From Peptococcaceae bacterium BRH_c23 (lineage in GTDB: Bacteria; Bacillota_B; Desulfitobacteriia; Desulfitobacteriales; Desulfitobacteriaceae): 35,001 nucleotides of DNA. The translations under genes were made by a program, and so were the position numbers. How positions within the stretch are numbered: the first letter of the stretch is position 1; each line of letters begins with the position of its first letter. A model generated the notes under the pieces. That model saw nothing but the letters and a program-made list of their open reading frames with translations, was not told where the DNA came from and searched no databases. The stretch lies in NCBI GenBank assembly GCA_000961805.1, contig LADV01000023.1:1-35001 (forward strand), given 5' to 3'. This document shows positions 7,525-13,986 of this stretch, piece after piece.

Positions 7525-7582
7525 TAACGATCTTACAGAGGTTTAACGGGACATCCGCCCGTGGTGCCCTCTGGTCTCGTTA
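7525..7582. repeat. Extended imperfect hairpin with three coaxial stems
   Basis: TAACGA (7525-7530) pairs with TCGTTA (7577-7582), CAGAGG (7536-7541) with CCTCTG (7568-7573), and ACGGG (7546-7550) with CCCGT (7558-7562), nested with internal loops of 3-5 nt. GC-rich relative to its surroundings; no open frame. Function unknown. Confidence 0.5.
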
Positions 7583-7643
7583 GGCTTATGTTGATATAAA
7601 CAGCCCGATTATCCATTTCATTTTTAACAATATATCATGAAAA

Positions 7644-7680
7644 GAGGCAGCAGATATTCCATTAGAATATCTGCTGCCTC
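7644..7680 (-). terminator. Terminator of the sulfur operon
   Basis: A perfect 16-bp stem (7644-7659 with 7665-7680) around a 5-nt loop. Read on the minus strand it is followed by TTTTC, so it terminates the operon that ends at 7709. Confidence 0.88.
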
Positions 7681-7708
7681 AACAATTGTCGGAGAACCGG
7701 TTATCTTT

Positions 7709-8182
7709 TTAGGTAAATATTATTTGACCTCCAGCTGAGATGTCATAAAATTCTCCTACTGTCAATATTTTTTCTACTTGATCGCAAAAATCTTCTTTTT
7801 TCAATTTGAACATCTCTACGCTAGCTAAGCAAGCATATATTTTGCCGCCAGCATCATCAATCATTTCGATAAATTCCGGTATTGGCGGAATATCTAATTC
7901 TTCCATCTGCTTCTTCATCATCCTAGTTGCAAAATACGACATTCCGGGAATAGCTCCAATTAAAGTGGGTATACCCATTGCCGGATTACCAACAGTGGCA
8001 ACTTTAATATTGGCCATCTTCTTTTTAGTGATTGCATCCATTCCAAAAAATGTGAAAAATAGATTGGCTTCGATTCCTTGCATTCTTGCTCCATTAGCCA
8101 TAATTAACGCTGGGTATATTCCCTCCAGAGATCCCTTTGATACAACAATCGAGACCTTTTTAATCTTTTCGTTATTTGACAT
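7709..8182 (-). CDS. DsrE2-like sulfur carrier/peroxiredoxin-like protein
   Basis: DsrE/DsrF/DrsH-like protein of 157 aa. The N-terminal strand and loop (KKVSIVVSKGSLEGIYPALIMANGARMQGIEANLFFTFFGM) and the conserved cysteine region (GGKIYACLASVEMF) match the DsrE2 branch of predicted sulfurtransferases; a second cysteine is in DFCDQVE. Proteins of this type carry persulfide on the conserved cysteine. The middle stretch (GIPTLIGAIPGMSYFATRMM) is hydrophobic but typical of the family. An in-frame ATG at 8200 abuts the upstream stop without a ribosome binding site, while GGAAGGGGAAAG precedes ATG 8182, so I use the latter. It is the last gene of the csoR-like/sqr/TusE-like/DsrE2 operon and probably exchanges sulfane sulfur with the DsrC/TusE-like partner. 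Confidence 0.82.
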   Translation of the reverse strand: MSNNEKIKKVSIVVSKGSLEGIYPALIMANGARMQGIEANLFFTFFGMDAITKKKMANIKVATVGNPAMGIPTLIGAIPGMSYFATRMMKKQMEELDIPPIPEFIEMIDDAGGKIYACLASVEMFKLKKEDFCDQVEKILTVGEFYDISAGGQIIFT

Positions 8183-8200
8183 TTTTCTTTCCCCTTCCAT

Positions 8201-8515
8201 TTAAACACAACTAACAGGCTTGCTTAATCCAGCTATTTTAGCAGCCTTTAAGATAGGTCCTTCTGGAAACAGTGCATATAGTTCTTTGGTTGCAATACCG
8301 CCTGCATTTTTAACTCTTCTAATAGTTGGCATTTTTTCTGTTTCAGCAAAATCCTTCTGTAAGAATTCAATCACTTTCCAATGACCTTCAGTTAATTCGT
8401 TAATTCCAATTTCTTTTGCTATTGCCCAAGCTATTTCTTTGTTCCATTGAGCCTGATTAGTCAAGTATCCTTCTTCAGTAACGTCTACAGAATAACCCGC
8501 AATTACTTTTTCCAT
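8201..8515 (-). CDS. DsrC/TusE-family sulfur-carrier protein with a single C-terminal cysteine
   Basis: A 104-residue DsrC/TusE/RspA-family protein (YLTNQAQWNKEIAWAIAKEIGI, ELTEGHWKVIEFLQKDF, PTIRRV, LFPEGPILKAAKIAGLSKPVSCV). The penultimate cysteine C103 (CysA) is present in the mobile arm. The second cysteine of true DsrC, 11 positions earlier in the ACKIAG segment, is alanine here (AAKIAG), so the trisulfide chemistry of the dissimilatory sulfite reductase substrate is not possible. It should act as a one-cysteine persulfide carrier like TusE. There is no dsrAB nearby; the gene lies between sqr and DsrE2-like, which supports a role in moving sulfane sulfur produced by Sqr. Start ATG has a good GGAGG upstream. 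Confidence 0.85.
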   Translation of the reverse strand: MEKVIAGYSVDVTEEGYLTNQAQWNKEIAWAIAKEIGINELTEGHWKVIEFLQKDFAETEKMPTIRRVKNAGGIATKELYALFPEGPILKAAKIAGLSKPVSCV

Positions 8516-8550
8516 AGCTAATCCTCCCTAATTATTAGTGATTTCTATGC

Positions 8551-9804
8551 TTAAACATCAACCGATAATCCTTCAAGTTTCTTGCCGCTCTTTTTCATAT
8601 CTGGCGAAACAGTAGGAATCGGAATGCCTTTCAATAGCATATTCCAGTAGATGTGTCTAAAAGCCAATTTCCCTAAGTGGTTTATTCTCGTTTCTTTTAA
8701 GAGTGAAAAAGGGCCAATCCCAGGCAGAGGAAATGTTCCTTCAACAGGCTCAATTTCATAATTAAAATCAATTAAAAGTGCTTTATGGTATCCTGATTCG
8801 ATAAAACAGTTTGCGTGACCATCGAAGCTAGCAGTTAAAGGCTGATTATTAATATAACTTAGGATATTATGAGTTAGAATTTCTGCTTCAAAATGGGCGA
8901 CAGAACCAGCCTTTGAAGCTGGAATATCGGTGGCATCCCCAATGACAAATATATTCTTGTGAGCTTTAGATTGAAGAGTATGTTTGTCAGTCGGTACAAA
9001 GTTTAAGTCGTCACCTAAATCAGAGCGTTCTATCAGCTTGCTTCCCATATTTACCGGAATCGTTACAAGAAGATCGTAAGTTACTTCTCTGTCATCCAAC
9101 GATACAAGCTTTCTGCTTTCCGCATCTACATGACTCACATTGAAATTCTTAATTAAATCTATATTTTTTTGTGGAAAATAGTCACCTAAGACATCTGCAC
9201 ACTTCTGCTTCGTAAAGGCACTGTCTAGTGGAGTAACATAACTTAGTTCGACCTTTTTACGATTTTTTTTCTTTTCTGAAAAGAACCAGTCTGCAAGAAA
9301 AACAAATTCAAGTGGAGCAACGGGACATTTAATTGGCATTTCACTTATGTGAACAACTAATTTACCTCCCTCCCAATTTTTCAATTTATCCCTTAGGGCA
9401 ACTGCACCCTCAATAGTATAGAAGTCGAAAATATCTTTTCTCCAGCCCTGGTCTACCCCTTCCACTTCTTCGGGGGCAATTTCACATCCTGTTGCAATAA
9501 TTAATATGTCATAAGGGATAATTTTCTCGTCGCCTAATATGACTTGTTTTTTTTCTGCTTCAATCAACTCTATAGGAGCTTGAATATATTTCACCTCCTT
9601 TGGAAGAAGGTTAGTTTTTTCTTTTATTACGTCTTTTTCCGAATAGACCCCAAAAGGAATGAACAGAAACCCTGGTTGATAGTAATGTTTTTCATGTTGA
9701 TCGACAATCGTTATTGACCATTCATTTTTGTTAACTTTCTTGACAAGATGATTGGCCATCATAGTTCCAGCGGTACCTGCCCCCAAAATTAATATTTTCT
9801 TCAT
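8551..9804 (-). CDS. sqr: Sulfide:quinone oxidoreductase-like flavoprotein
   Basis: FAD protein of 417 aa. The dinucleotide motif is GAGTAGTMMANHL at residues 8-20; ATGCEIAPEE is at 104-113; the second FAD motif is NIFVIGDATDIPASKAG at 284-300. The two redox cysteines conserved in sulfide:quinone oxidoreductases are present: C160 (MPIKCPVAPLEF) and C333 (HANCFIES), plus C107. These support oxidation of sulfide to sulfane sulfur with quinone reduction. The C-terminus has short hydrophobic/amphipathic stretches expected for monotopic membrane binding, no transmembrane helix. It is second in the operon, after the CsoR-like repressor. Related flavocytochrome or NADH oxidoreductases are excluded by the cysteine pattern; substrate remains inferred. 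Confidence 0.85.
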   Translation of the reverse strand: MKKILILGAGTAGTMMANHLVKKVNKNEWSITIVDQHEKHYYQPGFLFIPFGVYSEKDVIKEKTNLLPKEVKYIQAPIELIEAEKKQVILGDEKIIPYDILIIATGCEIAPEEVEGVDQGWRKDIFDFYTIEGAVALRDKLKNWEGGKLVVHISEMPIKCPVAPLEFVFLADWFFSEKKKNRKKVELSYVTPLDSAFTKQKCADVLGDYFPQKNIDLIKNFNVSHVDAESRKLVSLDDREVTYDLLVTIPVNMGSKLIERSDLGDDLNFVPTDKHTLQSKAHKNIFVIGDATDIPASKAGSVAHFEAEILTHNILSYINNQPLTASFDGHANCFIESGYHKALLIDFNYEIEPVEGTFPLPGIGPFSLLKETRINHLGKLAFRHIYWNMLLKGIPIPTVSPDMKKSGKKLEGLSVDV

Positions 9805-9862
9805 ATTTAACTCCCATTCCGCCTTCTTGATGTATAATTTCTCATGAAGGCTTAAATTTTTA

Positions 9863-10129
9863 TTAACTGATCTTTAAAATATTTTCAAGTATTTTAGTTA
9901 TTTCCTTTTTTATATCTTTTTCTTCAACTAATGCCTTTTCTATAAATTGCTCAACCATATGTTTATTAATCATTAGCTTAACCTTTGTCATGGAGGCGGT
10001 TACAGCCGCCATTTGTACCAAAATATCAGCGCATTCTTTTCCTCCTTCAATCATCTTTTCTATACCGCTGATGTGACCCCGAATAATTCTAAAACGGTTA
10101 ATTATGGTTTCTTTCTCGGTGTCAACCAT
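9863..10129 (-). CDS. CsoR/RcnR/FrmR-family (DUF156) repressor with incomplete metal site
   Basis: All-helical repressor, 88 aa. The family core is clear: NRFRIIRGHISGIEKMIEGGKECADILVQMAAVTASM. Its sensing residues are unusual: C33 (GKEC) and H57 (NKHMVEQF) are present, but the position four after the histidine, Cys in copper-sensing CsoR and in the two-Cys persulfide sensor CstR, is not cysteine, and there is no other cysteine. The C-to-H spacing is also one residue shorter than usual. Ligand cannot be predicted: one-Cys sensing of persulfide or aldehyde, or a metal, are all open. ATG at 10129 has AGGAG 8 nt upstream; an ATG at 10153 lacks one. Upstream lies a promoter overlapped by a G/C-tract operator, consistent with autoregulation of the sulfur operon. 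Confidence 0.85.
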   Translation of the reverse strand: MVDTEKETIINRFRIIRGHISGIEKMIEGGKECADILVQMAAVTASMTKVKLMINKHMVEQFIEKALVEEKDIKKEITKILENILKIS

Positions 10130-10181
10130 ATTAACAACTCCTAATTTCTTCATTTACACTTAGTTCATACTTTAACTAGTA

Positions 10182-10214
10182 AAACCTTATTCCCGCCCCC
10201 GGGGGGGGAGGTTT
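10182..10214 (-). promoter_or_regulatory. CsoR-type G/C-tract operator
   Basis: AAACCT (10182-10187) and AGGTTT (10209-10214) are inverted arms around a nearly uninterrupted C-run and G-run. An AT dyad flanking a G/C tract is the form recognised by CsoR/RcnR/CstR repressors. It covers the predicted transcription start. Confidence 0.7.
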
Positions 10215-10220
10215 AAAGTT

Positions 10221-10249
10221 ATTGTACTATTCCTATGTGTTTGTGTCAA
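10221..10249 (-). promoter_or_regulatory. Strong SigA promoter of the sulfur operon
   Basis: On the minus strand TTGACA (10244-10249) and TACAAT (10221-10226) are exactly 17 bp apart. The start point falls near 10214, inside the G/C-tract operator. Confidence 0.85.
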
Positions 10250-10329
10250 TGGAAAATCCACAAAAATACCATTACAGACACGCTATAATAGAGCTATCAA
10301 GCTTGCTCTTGTTTCTCTTATTAATTTAA

Positions 10330-10370
10330 AAAACCTTGATACTCTCTGCTTTCAGAGATCTCAAGGTTTT
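10330..10370 (-). terminator. Terminator of the vestigial tRNA
   Basis: AAAACCTTGA (10330-10339) pairs with TCAAGGTTTT (10361-10370), extended by CTCT...AGAG inside. On the minus strand a T-run follows. It lies about 28 nt beyond the 3' end of the tRNA fragment, where a tRNA terminator belongs. Confidence 0.7.
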
Positions 10371-10397
10371 ATAGTAACGATTTACAAATCTAACTTA

Positions 10398-10436
10398 TGG
10401 TGGGTTTGAGAGGACTCGAACCTCCGACCCCAATGT
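10398..10436 (-). pseudogene. tRNA 3'-end fragment (T arm, acceptor strand, CCA); attachment-site scar
   Basis: On the minus strand a T arm (stem GGAGG/CCTCT, loop TTCGAGT) is followed by CAAACCC, discriminator A and CCA at 10398. The preceding GGGTC can be a variable loop. No matching 5' acceptor strand (GGGTTTG) or D arm lies within 100 nt upstream, so this is not a complete tRNA. A 3' tRNA end kept next to its terminator is what a tRNA-integrating element leaves at its far border. The tRNA identity cannot be read because the anticodon arm is absent. Confidence 0.7.
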
Positions 10437-10465
10437 CATCAAGCTGTGCTGACATAATTAGGAAG

Positions 10466-10501
10466 ACTTTTATTTAGCTTATAAATCGGCTAAATAAAAG
10501 T
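10466..10501. repeat. Perfect 13-bp hairpin next to the tRNA scar
   Basis: ACTTTTATTTAGC (10466-10478) and GCTAAATAAAAGT (10489-10501) are perfect inverted arms with a 10-nt loop. Confidence 0.65.
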
Positions 10502-10534
10502 TGATAAAAATATTCAAAAAGATGCAAAAACCAC

Positions 10535-10563
10535 TTGACTCTCACAAAATATCGCTATAATTA
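10535..10563 (+). promoter_or_regulatory. SigA promoter for the broken small gene
   Basis: TTGACT (10535-10540) is followed by TATAAT at 15 bp (10556-10561) or TAATTA at 17 bp (10558-10563). Confidence 0.5.
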
Positions 10564-10591
10564 TTTTGAATACCATTTATTGGCATATAGG

Positions 10592-10835
10592 ATGAAGGAC
10601 GTTATATCTATATGAAAAAACTTTTCTAGAGGGACTTATCCGTACAGAACAGCTTATTGACGATATTGTGTTTATGTGTGAAAATCTAAAGAAAGCTACC
10701 TGTTTTAAAGCAGCCCATTGTTATTCGGCGGAACTTGTCGTTCCGAGTAGGGTCCGGGAACCTACAGGAACTTACTCGGAACGACAACAAATGATACCTT
10801 GCGAGCAAGTTCCGCCGAGTACCAATGTTCAATGA
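10592..10835 (+). pseudogene. Frameshifted small gene, unrecognised product
   Basis: ATG at 10592 reads MKDVISI and stops, but the neighbouring frame stays open for 80 codons to a TGA at 10833-10835 and reads protein-like sequence (YEKTFLEGLIRTEQLIDDIV, FMCENLKKATCFKAAHCYSA). One frame change near 10610, in a run of A, would join the two. The last 35 codons run through the nested inverted repeat at 10723-10820, so the original C-terminus was probably replaced by that element. A SigA-type promoter precedes it. I do not recognise the family. Its place beside the tRNA scar fits the residue of an integrated element. Confidence 0.4.
10723..10820. repeat. Nested inverted-repeat element, 98 bp
   Basis: Outer arms at 10723-10737 and 10806-10820 (15 bp, one mismatch) enclose inner arms at 10735-10749 and 10773-10787 (15 bp, perfect). 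The inner loop is 23 nt and an 18-nt spacer separates the arms on the right. It resembles a small non-autonomous palindromic element; no transposase is nearby. Between here and 11112 I see only a looser dyad (ACTTGCA...TGCAAGT near 10882-10909) and no gene. Confidence 0.7.
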
Positions 10836-11111
10836 ACTTTCCTTCGGGTTATCTTGTTTGACTATTTATCTTAGGCTCAGCACTTGCATGGTGCGAACAA
10901 AGTGCAAGTTGGGGACGGCTCGTGACTTGCATGCTTGACTTCATGCCCGTTCGCATATGTTTCATTGGGAGGAAGTATTTTAACCTGAATAGAGGGGTAG
11001 AATTATAAAATTTAATTTCCAAAGCAATAGTGTACATATTATTTAGTTAAAGAAGAAATGTTAAGTTATGGCCTCTGGCTTGAAAAGAGCCACTAAAGAA
11101 AGGAATAAACT

Positions 11112-12371
11112 ATGAACGAGTATCAAGTTATTGTGGTTGGTGGTGGAGCTGCAGGTATGATGGCTGCTGGACAAGCGGCTATAGGAAGCGCGAAGGTTCT
11201 TTTAGTTGAAAAGAAAGAACGTCTGGGCCGGAAGATTGCGATCACTGGTAAAGGACGTTGTAATATAACGAACGAAGAAAACGTGTCAGATTTTATCAGC
11301 CACTACCCTGGAAATGGACGGTTCTTGCACGGTATTTTAAGAGGTTTCGATAATGTAGCCTTACGGGATTTTTTTGCTCGGTACGGGGTCGAGACGAAAG
11401 TCGAACGTGGAGGACGTGTTTTCCCGATTTCAGATGACGCTGAAAAGATTGTAGATGCCTTAGCGGCGTTTTTAACAGAAACAGGAGTAGAGGTCCGATC
11501 TGGAATCACGGTTGAGGAAATTCTAGTTGAGAACGGTCATGTTGCTGGGGTTCGAGGACATGGTCAGAAAAAGTTCTTGGCGCCTGTAGTGATCGTTTGT
11601 ACGGGAGGCTCATCCTATCCAGCGACCGGGTCAAGTGGGGATGGATTTCGATTTGCCCGTAAACTGGGGCACAAAGTAATAACCCCCAGGCCCGCTTTGG
11701 TGCCACTTAAAACGGCGGAAGATTGGGTGAAGGAGCTTCAGGGATTATCCTTGAAGAACGTTGAGGGGTCCTTGTGGATCGATGGAAAGAAGCAGATAAC
11801 TGAGTTTGGCGAAATGCTGTTTACACATTTTGGGGTATCCGGTCCCATTATCTTAACCATGAGCCGTCGCGCAGGGGATGCCTTGTGTAACGGGGAGCAG
11901 GTCGAGTTACGGGTTAATTTTAAACCAGCCCTTACCCAAGAACAATTAGATGCCCGTGTTCAACGTGATTTTCAAAAGTACAGCAATAAGCAGTTTAAGA
12001 ATGCTCTGGATGACCTATTACCTCAAAGTCTGATTCCGGTTATGATCCGTTTGAGCGGAATTAACCCAGAAGGAGTAGTGCATCAAATCAGCCGCGAACA
12101 ACGAAAACGCTTGCTCAGACTGTTACAAGAGTTGCCTATGACGATTACAGAAACCCTTTCTATAGAGACCGCGATTGTTACAGCCGGTGGAGTTGATGTT
12201 AAAGAGATTAACCCCAAAACAATGGCTTCAAAATGTCTTGAAGGGCTTTATTGGGCCGGTGAAGTAGTGGATGTCGATGGTATTACAGGAGGTTATAACC
12301 TTCAGGCGGCCTTTGCAATGGGCTATCGGGCGGGATGTGCGGCTCGAGAGGTTGCTTTATCCGTGGTCTGA
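11112..12371 (+). CDS. BaiN/HI0933 (YhiN)-family FAD-dependent oxidoreductase
   Basis: NAD(P)/FAD-dependent oxidoreductase of 419 aa, normal for the HI0933/BaiN family. The Rossmann motif VVGGGAAGMMAAGQAA is at 8-23, GRKIAITGKGRCNITN at 40-55, a third motif VIVCTGGSSYPATGSSGDGF is mid-protein, and the C-terminal AGEVVDVDGITGGYNLQAAFAMGYRAG closes the FAD site. The cellular substrate of this widespread family is mostly undefined; BaiN acts on bile-acid intermediates in one gut organism, which is not evidence for that role here. AAAGGA precedes ATG by about 9 nt. It heads a run of plus-strand genes leading into the aromatic biosynthesis block, but hutP-like has its own promoter. Confidence 0.88.
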   Translation: MNEYQVIVVGGGAAGMMAAGQAAIGSAKVLLVEKKERLGRKIAITGKGRCNITNEENVSDFISHYPGNGRFLHGILRGFDNVALRDFFARYGVETKVERGGRVFPISDDAEKIVDALAAFLTETGVEVRSGITVEEILVENGHVAGVRGHGQKKFLAPVVIVCTGGSSYPATGSSGDGFRFARKLGHKVITPRPALVPLKTAEDWVKELQGLSLKNVEGSLWIDGKKQITEFGEMLFTHFGVSGPIILTMSRRAGDALCNGEQVELRVNFKPALTQEQLDARVQRDFQKYSNKQFKNALDDLLPQSLIPVMIRLSGINPEGVVHQISREQRKRLLRLLQELPMTITETLSIETAIVTAGGVDVKEINPKTMASKCLEGLYWAGEVVDVDGITGGYNLQAAFAMGYRAGCAAREVALSVV

Positions 12372-12412
12372 TTTAGACATCTCTTGCATAAACTCTATTT
12401 GAGGTGGTGCAA

Positions 12413-12892
12413 GTGCGTCGTAGAGGAAGCCTGTTAGAGTGGCTCTGGAATATTGTCCAGCGGGGAGAACGCCGGATCATTCGAGTCGTGGTCTTGGCAT
12501 CGGTAATACTTGTCTTAATGCAGTTAAGTGCAATTAGAGATCCGGTACAATTTTATATGGCAATGGCAGAACGGGTTGAAGCTCCTTCTTTGGACCTTCC
12601 TTCCCTTGCCAAGCCAACCTTAGTAGAATCAGTTAACGTCTGGAATGTGACATTGAAAGCGATACCAGCTGCACCGATTCGTGTACTTCAAAATGGTAAA
12701 GTTATTGCGACTTTAGCCAAGGGGGAACAGCAAATAACGGTTCAATCCGGTCAAATCCAACTGGATGGTGTGGGTATAGCTCAGCGCATTCAGGTTCAAG
12801 TCCTCAAGAAAGATCCTCAATTACTTGAGCCGCGTCAAAACCAGATTTTCGTGGTGCAGGGAAATATTCAGAATGTAACTGTAAGGCACTAA
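12413..12892 (+). CDS. Membrane-anchored hypothetical protein
   Basis: A 159-residue protein starting at GTG 12413, because GAGGTGG lies 5 nt upstream; GTGs at 12404 and 12407 overlap that site. The N-terminus is strongly basic (MRRRGSLLEWLWNIVQRGERR), then one hydrophobic helix (VVVLASVILVLMQLSAI, about residues 24-42) gives an N-in, C-out anchor. The outer domain is beta-rich with short repeats (IRVLQNGKVIATLAKGEQQI, IQVQVLKKD, IFVVQGNIQNVTV). No catalytic motif is seen. It follows the flavoprotein with a 41-nt gap and probably shares its transcript. I do not recognise the family. Confidence 0.75.
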   Translation: MRRRGSLLEWLWNIVQRGERRIIRVVVLASVILVLMQLSAIRDPVQFYMAMAERVEAPSLDLPSLAKPTLVESVNVWNVTLKAIPAAPIRVLQNGKVIATLAKGEQQITVQSGQIQLDGVGIAQRIQVQVLKKDPQLLEPRQNQIFVVQGNIQNVTVRH

Positions 12893-12894
12893 TC

Positions 12895-12923
12895 TTGCAA
12901 AGCTCTCTTTAGCGTAATATAAT
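12895..12923 (+). promoter_or_regulatory. SigA promoter of the hutP-like/aroH/aroF transcript
   Basis: TTGCAA (12895-12900) and TATAAT (12918-12923) are 17 bp apart. The start near 12930 gives a leader of about 200 nt before the HutP-family start at 13133. Confidence 0.8.
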
Positions 12924-12970
12924 TACATCAATCATAAATATATTTTCTCATAAACTATTGAGAAAAGGAG

Positions 12971-13064
12971 GGTAGAATGGTAGGATGGGAATTATTCGCT
13001 TTAGTATAGAAGAATGGTGGGATGGTTAAATTAAGAAATCAAAGACACTACTTAGTGTCTTTTT
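12971..13064 (+). promoter_or_regulatory. Attenuator leader 1: tandem TAGRATGG element plus terminator
   Basis: The leader holds the 20-mer GGTAGAATGGTAGGATGGGA at 12971-12990, which is two 8-nt units (TAGAATGG, TAGGATGG). A degenerate second pair (AGAATGG, TGGGATGG) is at 13011-13025. An intrinsic terminator follows: AAAGACACT (13041-13049) with AGTGTCTTT (13054-13062) and a T-run. CTACCATTC just after the T-run (13065-13073) is the exact complement of GAATGGTAG at 12975-12983. The same 20-mer recurs in leader 2. A trans-acting RNA-binding protein, perhaps the HutP-family protein encoded next, is inferred. Confidence 0.7.
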
Positions 13065-13132
13065 CTACCATTCCGCACGTCTTGTTCACGAATAAGAGTG
13101 GGATCAATTCGTGGGAAAGGAAGAATGCGTAC

Positions 13133-13549
13133 ATGGCACAAAGTAAAAAGATTGCGCTCGCAGCATTAAGAATGGCGATGACAGAGAGCAGAGAAGAAGA
13201 GGCTCAATTAAAAGAGTCTTATCAACGGTTGGGGGTAAAAACTGCTGCAGTCGATTATGGTGGAGAGTATATTAGTTCGGTTCGCAAGATCGTAGAACGG
13301 GCAATTGTAGCGGCAAAACGCGAAGGAGCTATTAAAGAAACACATGGGGATGAAGGGGCTGTAGCCGGTGCAACTCGCGAGGCCTTAAGTCAAATCATGA
13401 ATAAAGCTTTGGGTTTAAATATTGGCGGAAAGATTGGAATCGCTCGTCAGAGTGATCATTTGAGCGTAGCGGTATTCTTCGGAATAGGGCTCTTGCATCT
13501 AGATGAAGTAGCAGTAGGATTAGGACATCGCGTCGCTCCTAAGGAATAG
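13133..13549 (+). CDS. HutP-family RNA-binding antiterminator-like protein
   Basis: HutP-family protein of 138 aa. ATG 13133 has AAAGGAAG 9 nt upstream; the longer open frame (from 13022) passes through the leader terminator and is not a gene. After a helical N-terminus ([22 protein letters not shown]) come the HutP core strands ([49 protein letters not shown]) and the C-terminal metal/ligand region ([27 protein letters not shown]). In Bacillus HutP binds NAG-triplet RNA with histidine and a divalent ion and prevents termination in the hut operon. Here it leads an aroH-aroF operon, with no hut genes visible. Control of aromatic biosynthesis through the two leaders is a hypothesis. Ligand unknown. 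Confidence 0.85.
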   Translation: MAQSKKIALAALRMAMTESREEEAQLKESYQRLGVKTAAVDYGGEYISSVRKIVERAIVAAKREGAIKETHGDEGAVAGATREALSQIMNKALGLNIGGKIGIARQSDHLSVAVFFGIGLLHLDEVAVGLGHRVAPKE

Positions 13550-13560
13550 GGGGGGTGGGC

Positions 13561-13926
13561 ATGGTGCGAGGAATACGAGGTGCGACAACGGTAGATCGCA
13601 ATGATCCTCAGGAAATCCGTGAAGCAACCCAGGAACTTTTACAAATTATTCTTAAAGAAAATGCCTTAAGCACTGAAGATTTAGTGAGTGCGATTTTTAC
13701 GGTGACCCCAGATTTAAATGCAGATTTTCCTGCATCAAGTGCTCGTGCCATAGGATGGCAGTTGGTACCTCTTCTTTGCTCGACAGAAATTCCAGTGCCT
13801 GGCGCACTTCCACACTGTATACGAGTGCTTTTACATGCCAATTCTGATCGTTGCCAAAGGGAAATTCGCCACATCTTTTTGCGTAATGCTGTCATATTAA
13901 GGAAAGATCTCATAGATGCTGATTAA
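13561..13926 (+). CDS. aroH: Chorismate mutase, AroH class
   Basis: Converts chorismate to prephenate, the branch to phenylalanine and tyrosine. It is a 121-residue monofunctional AroH-type enzyme. The Bacillus active-site residues Arg7, Cys75, Glu78 and Arg90 correspond to R6 (VRGIRGATT), C73, E76 (LLCSTEI) and R88 (HCIRVLLH). ATG 13561 with GGGGGG upstream is preferred to GTG 13555. It starts 11 nt after the HutP-like stop, so the two are co-transcribed. The C-terminal tail is slightly shorter than in Bacillus. AroQ-type enzymes are excluded by the pattern. Confidence 0.95.
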   Translation: MVRGIRGATTVDRNDPQEIREATQELLQIILKENALSTEDLVSAIFTVTPDLNADFPASSARAIGWQLVPLLCSTEIPVPGALPHCIRVLLHANSDRCQREIRHIFLRNAVILRKDLIDAD

Positions 13927-13986
13927 GTACCTAAGAAATGAACTCGTGAACGAATCGACTAAGCGCAGAGGAAGAAGGAGTGCGGG

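Noticed and set aside
7806..8204. 132-codon plus-strand frame opposite the DsrE2-like gene
   Set aside because: Antisense shadow; the minus-strand protein has clear family motifs.
8201..8515. True DsrC of dissimilatory sulfite reduction
   Set aside because: The second arm cysteine is alanine and there is no dsrAB nearby.
10849..11037. 62-codon minus frame upstream of the BaiN-like gene
   Set aside because: No ribosome binding site or recognisable sequence; lies in the repeat-rich scar.
13001..13073. T-box riboswitch in the aromatic leaders
   Set aside because: No GGGTGG-NACCGCG T-box sequence or specifier-loop architecture was found in either leader.
13022..13132. N-terminal extension of the HutP-family gene from 13022
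   Set aside because: It reads straight through the leader repeat and terminator, and a good ribosome binding site precedes ATG 13133.
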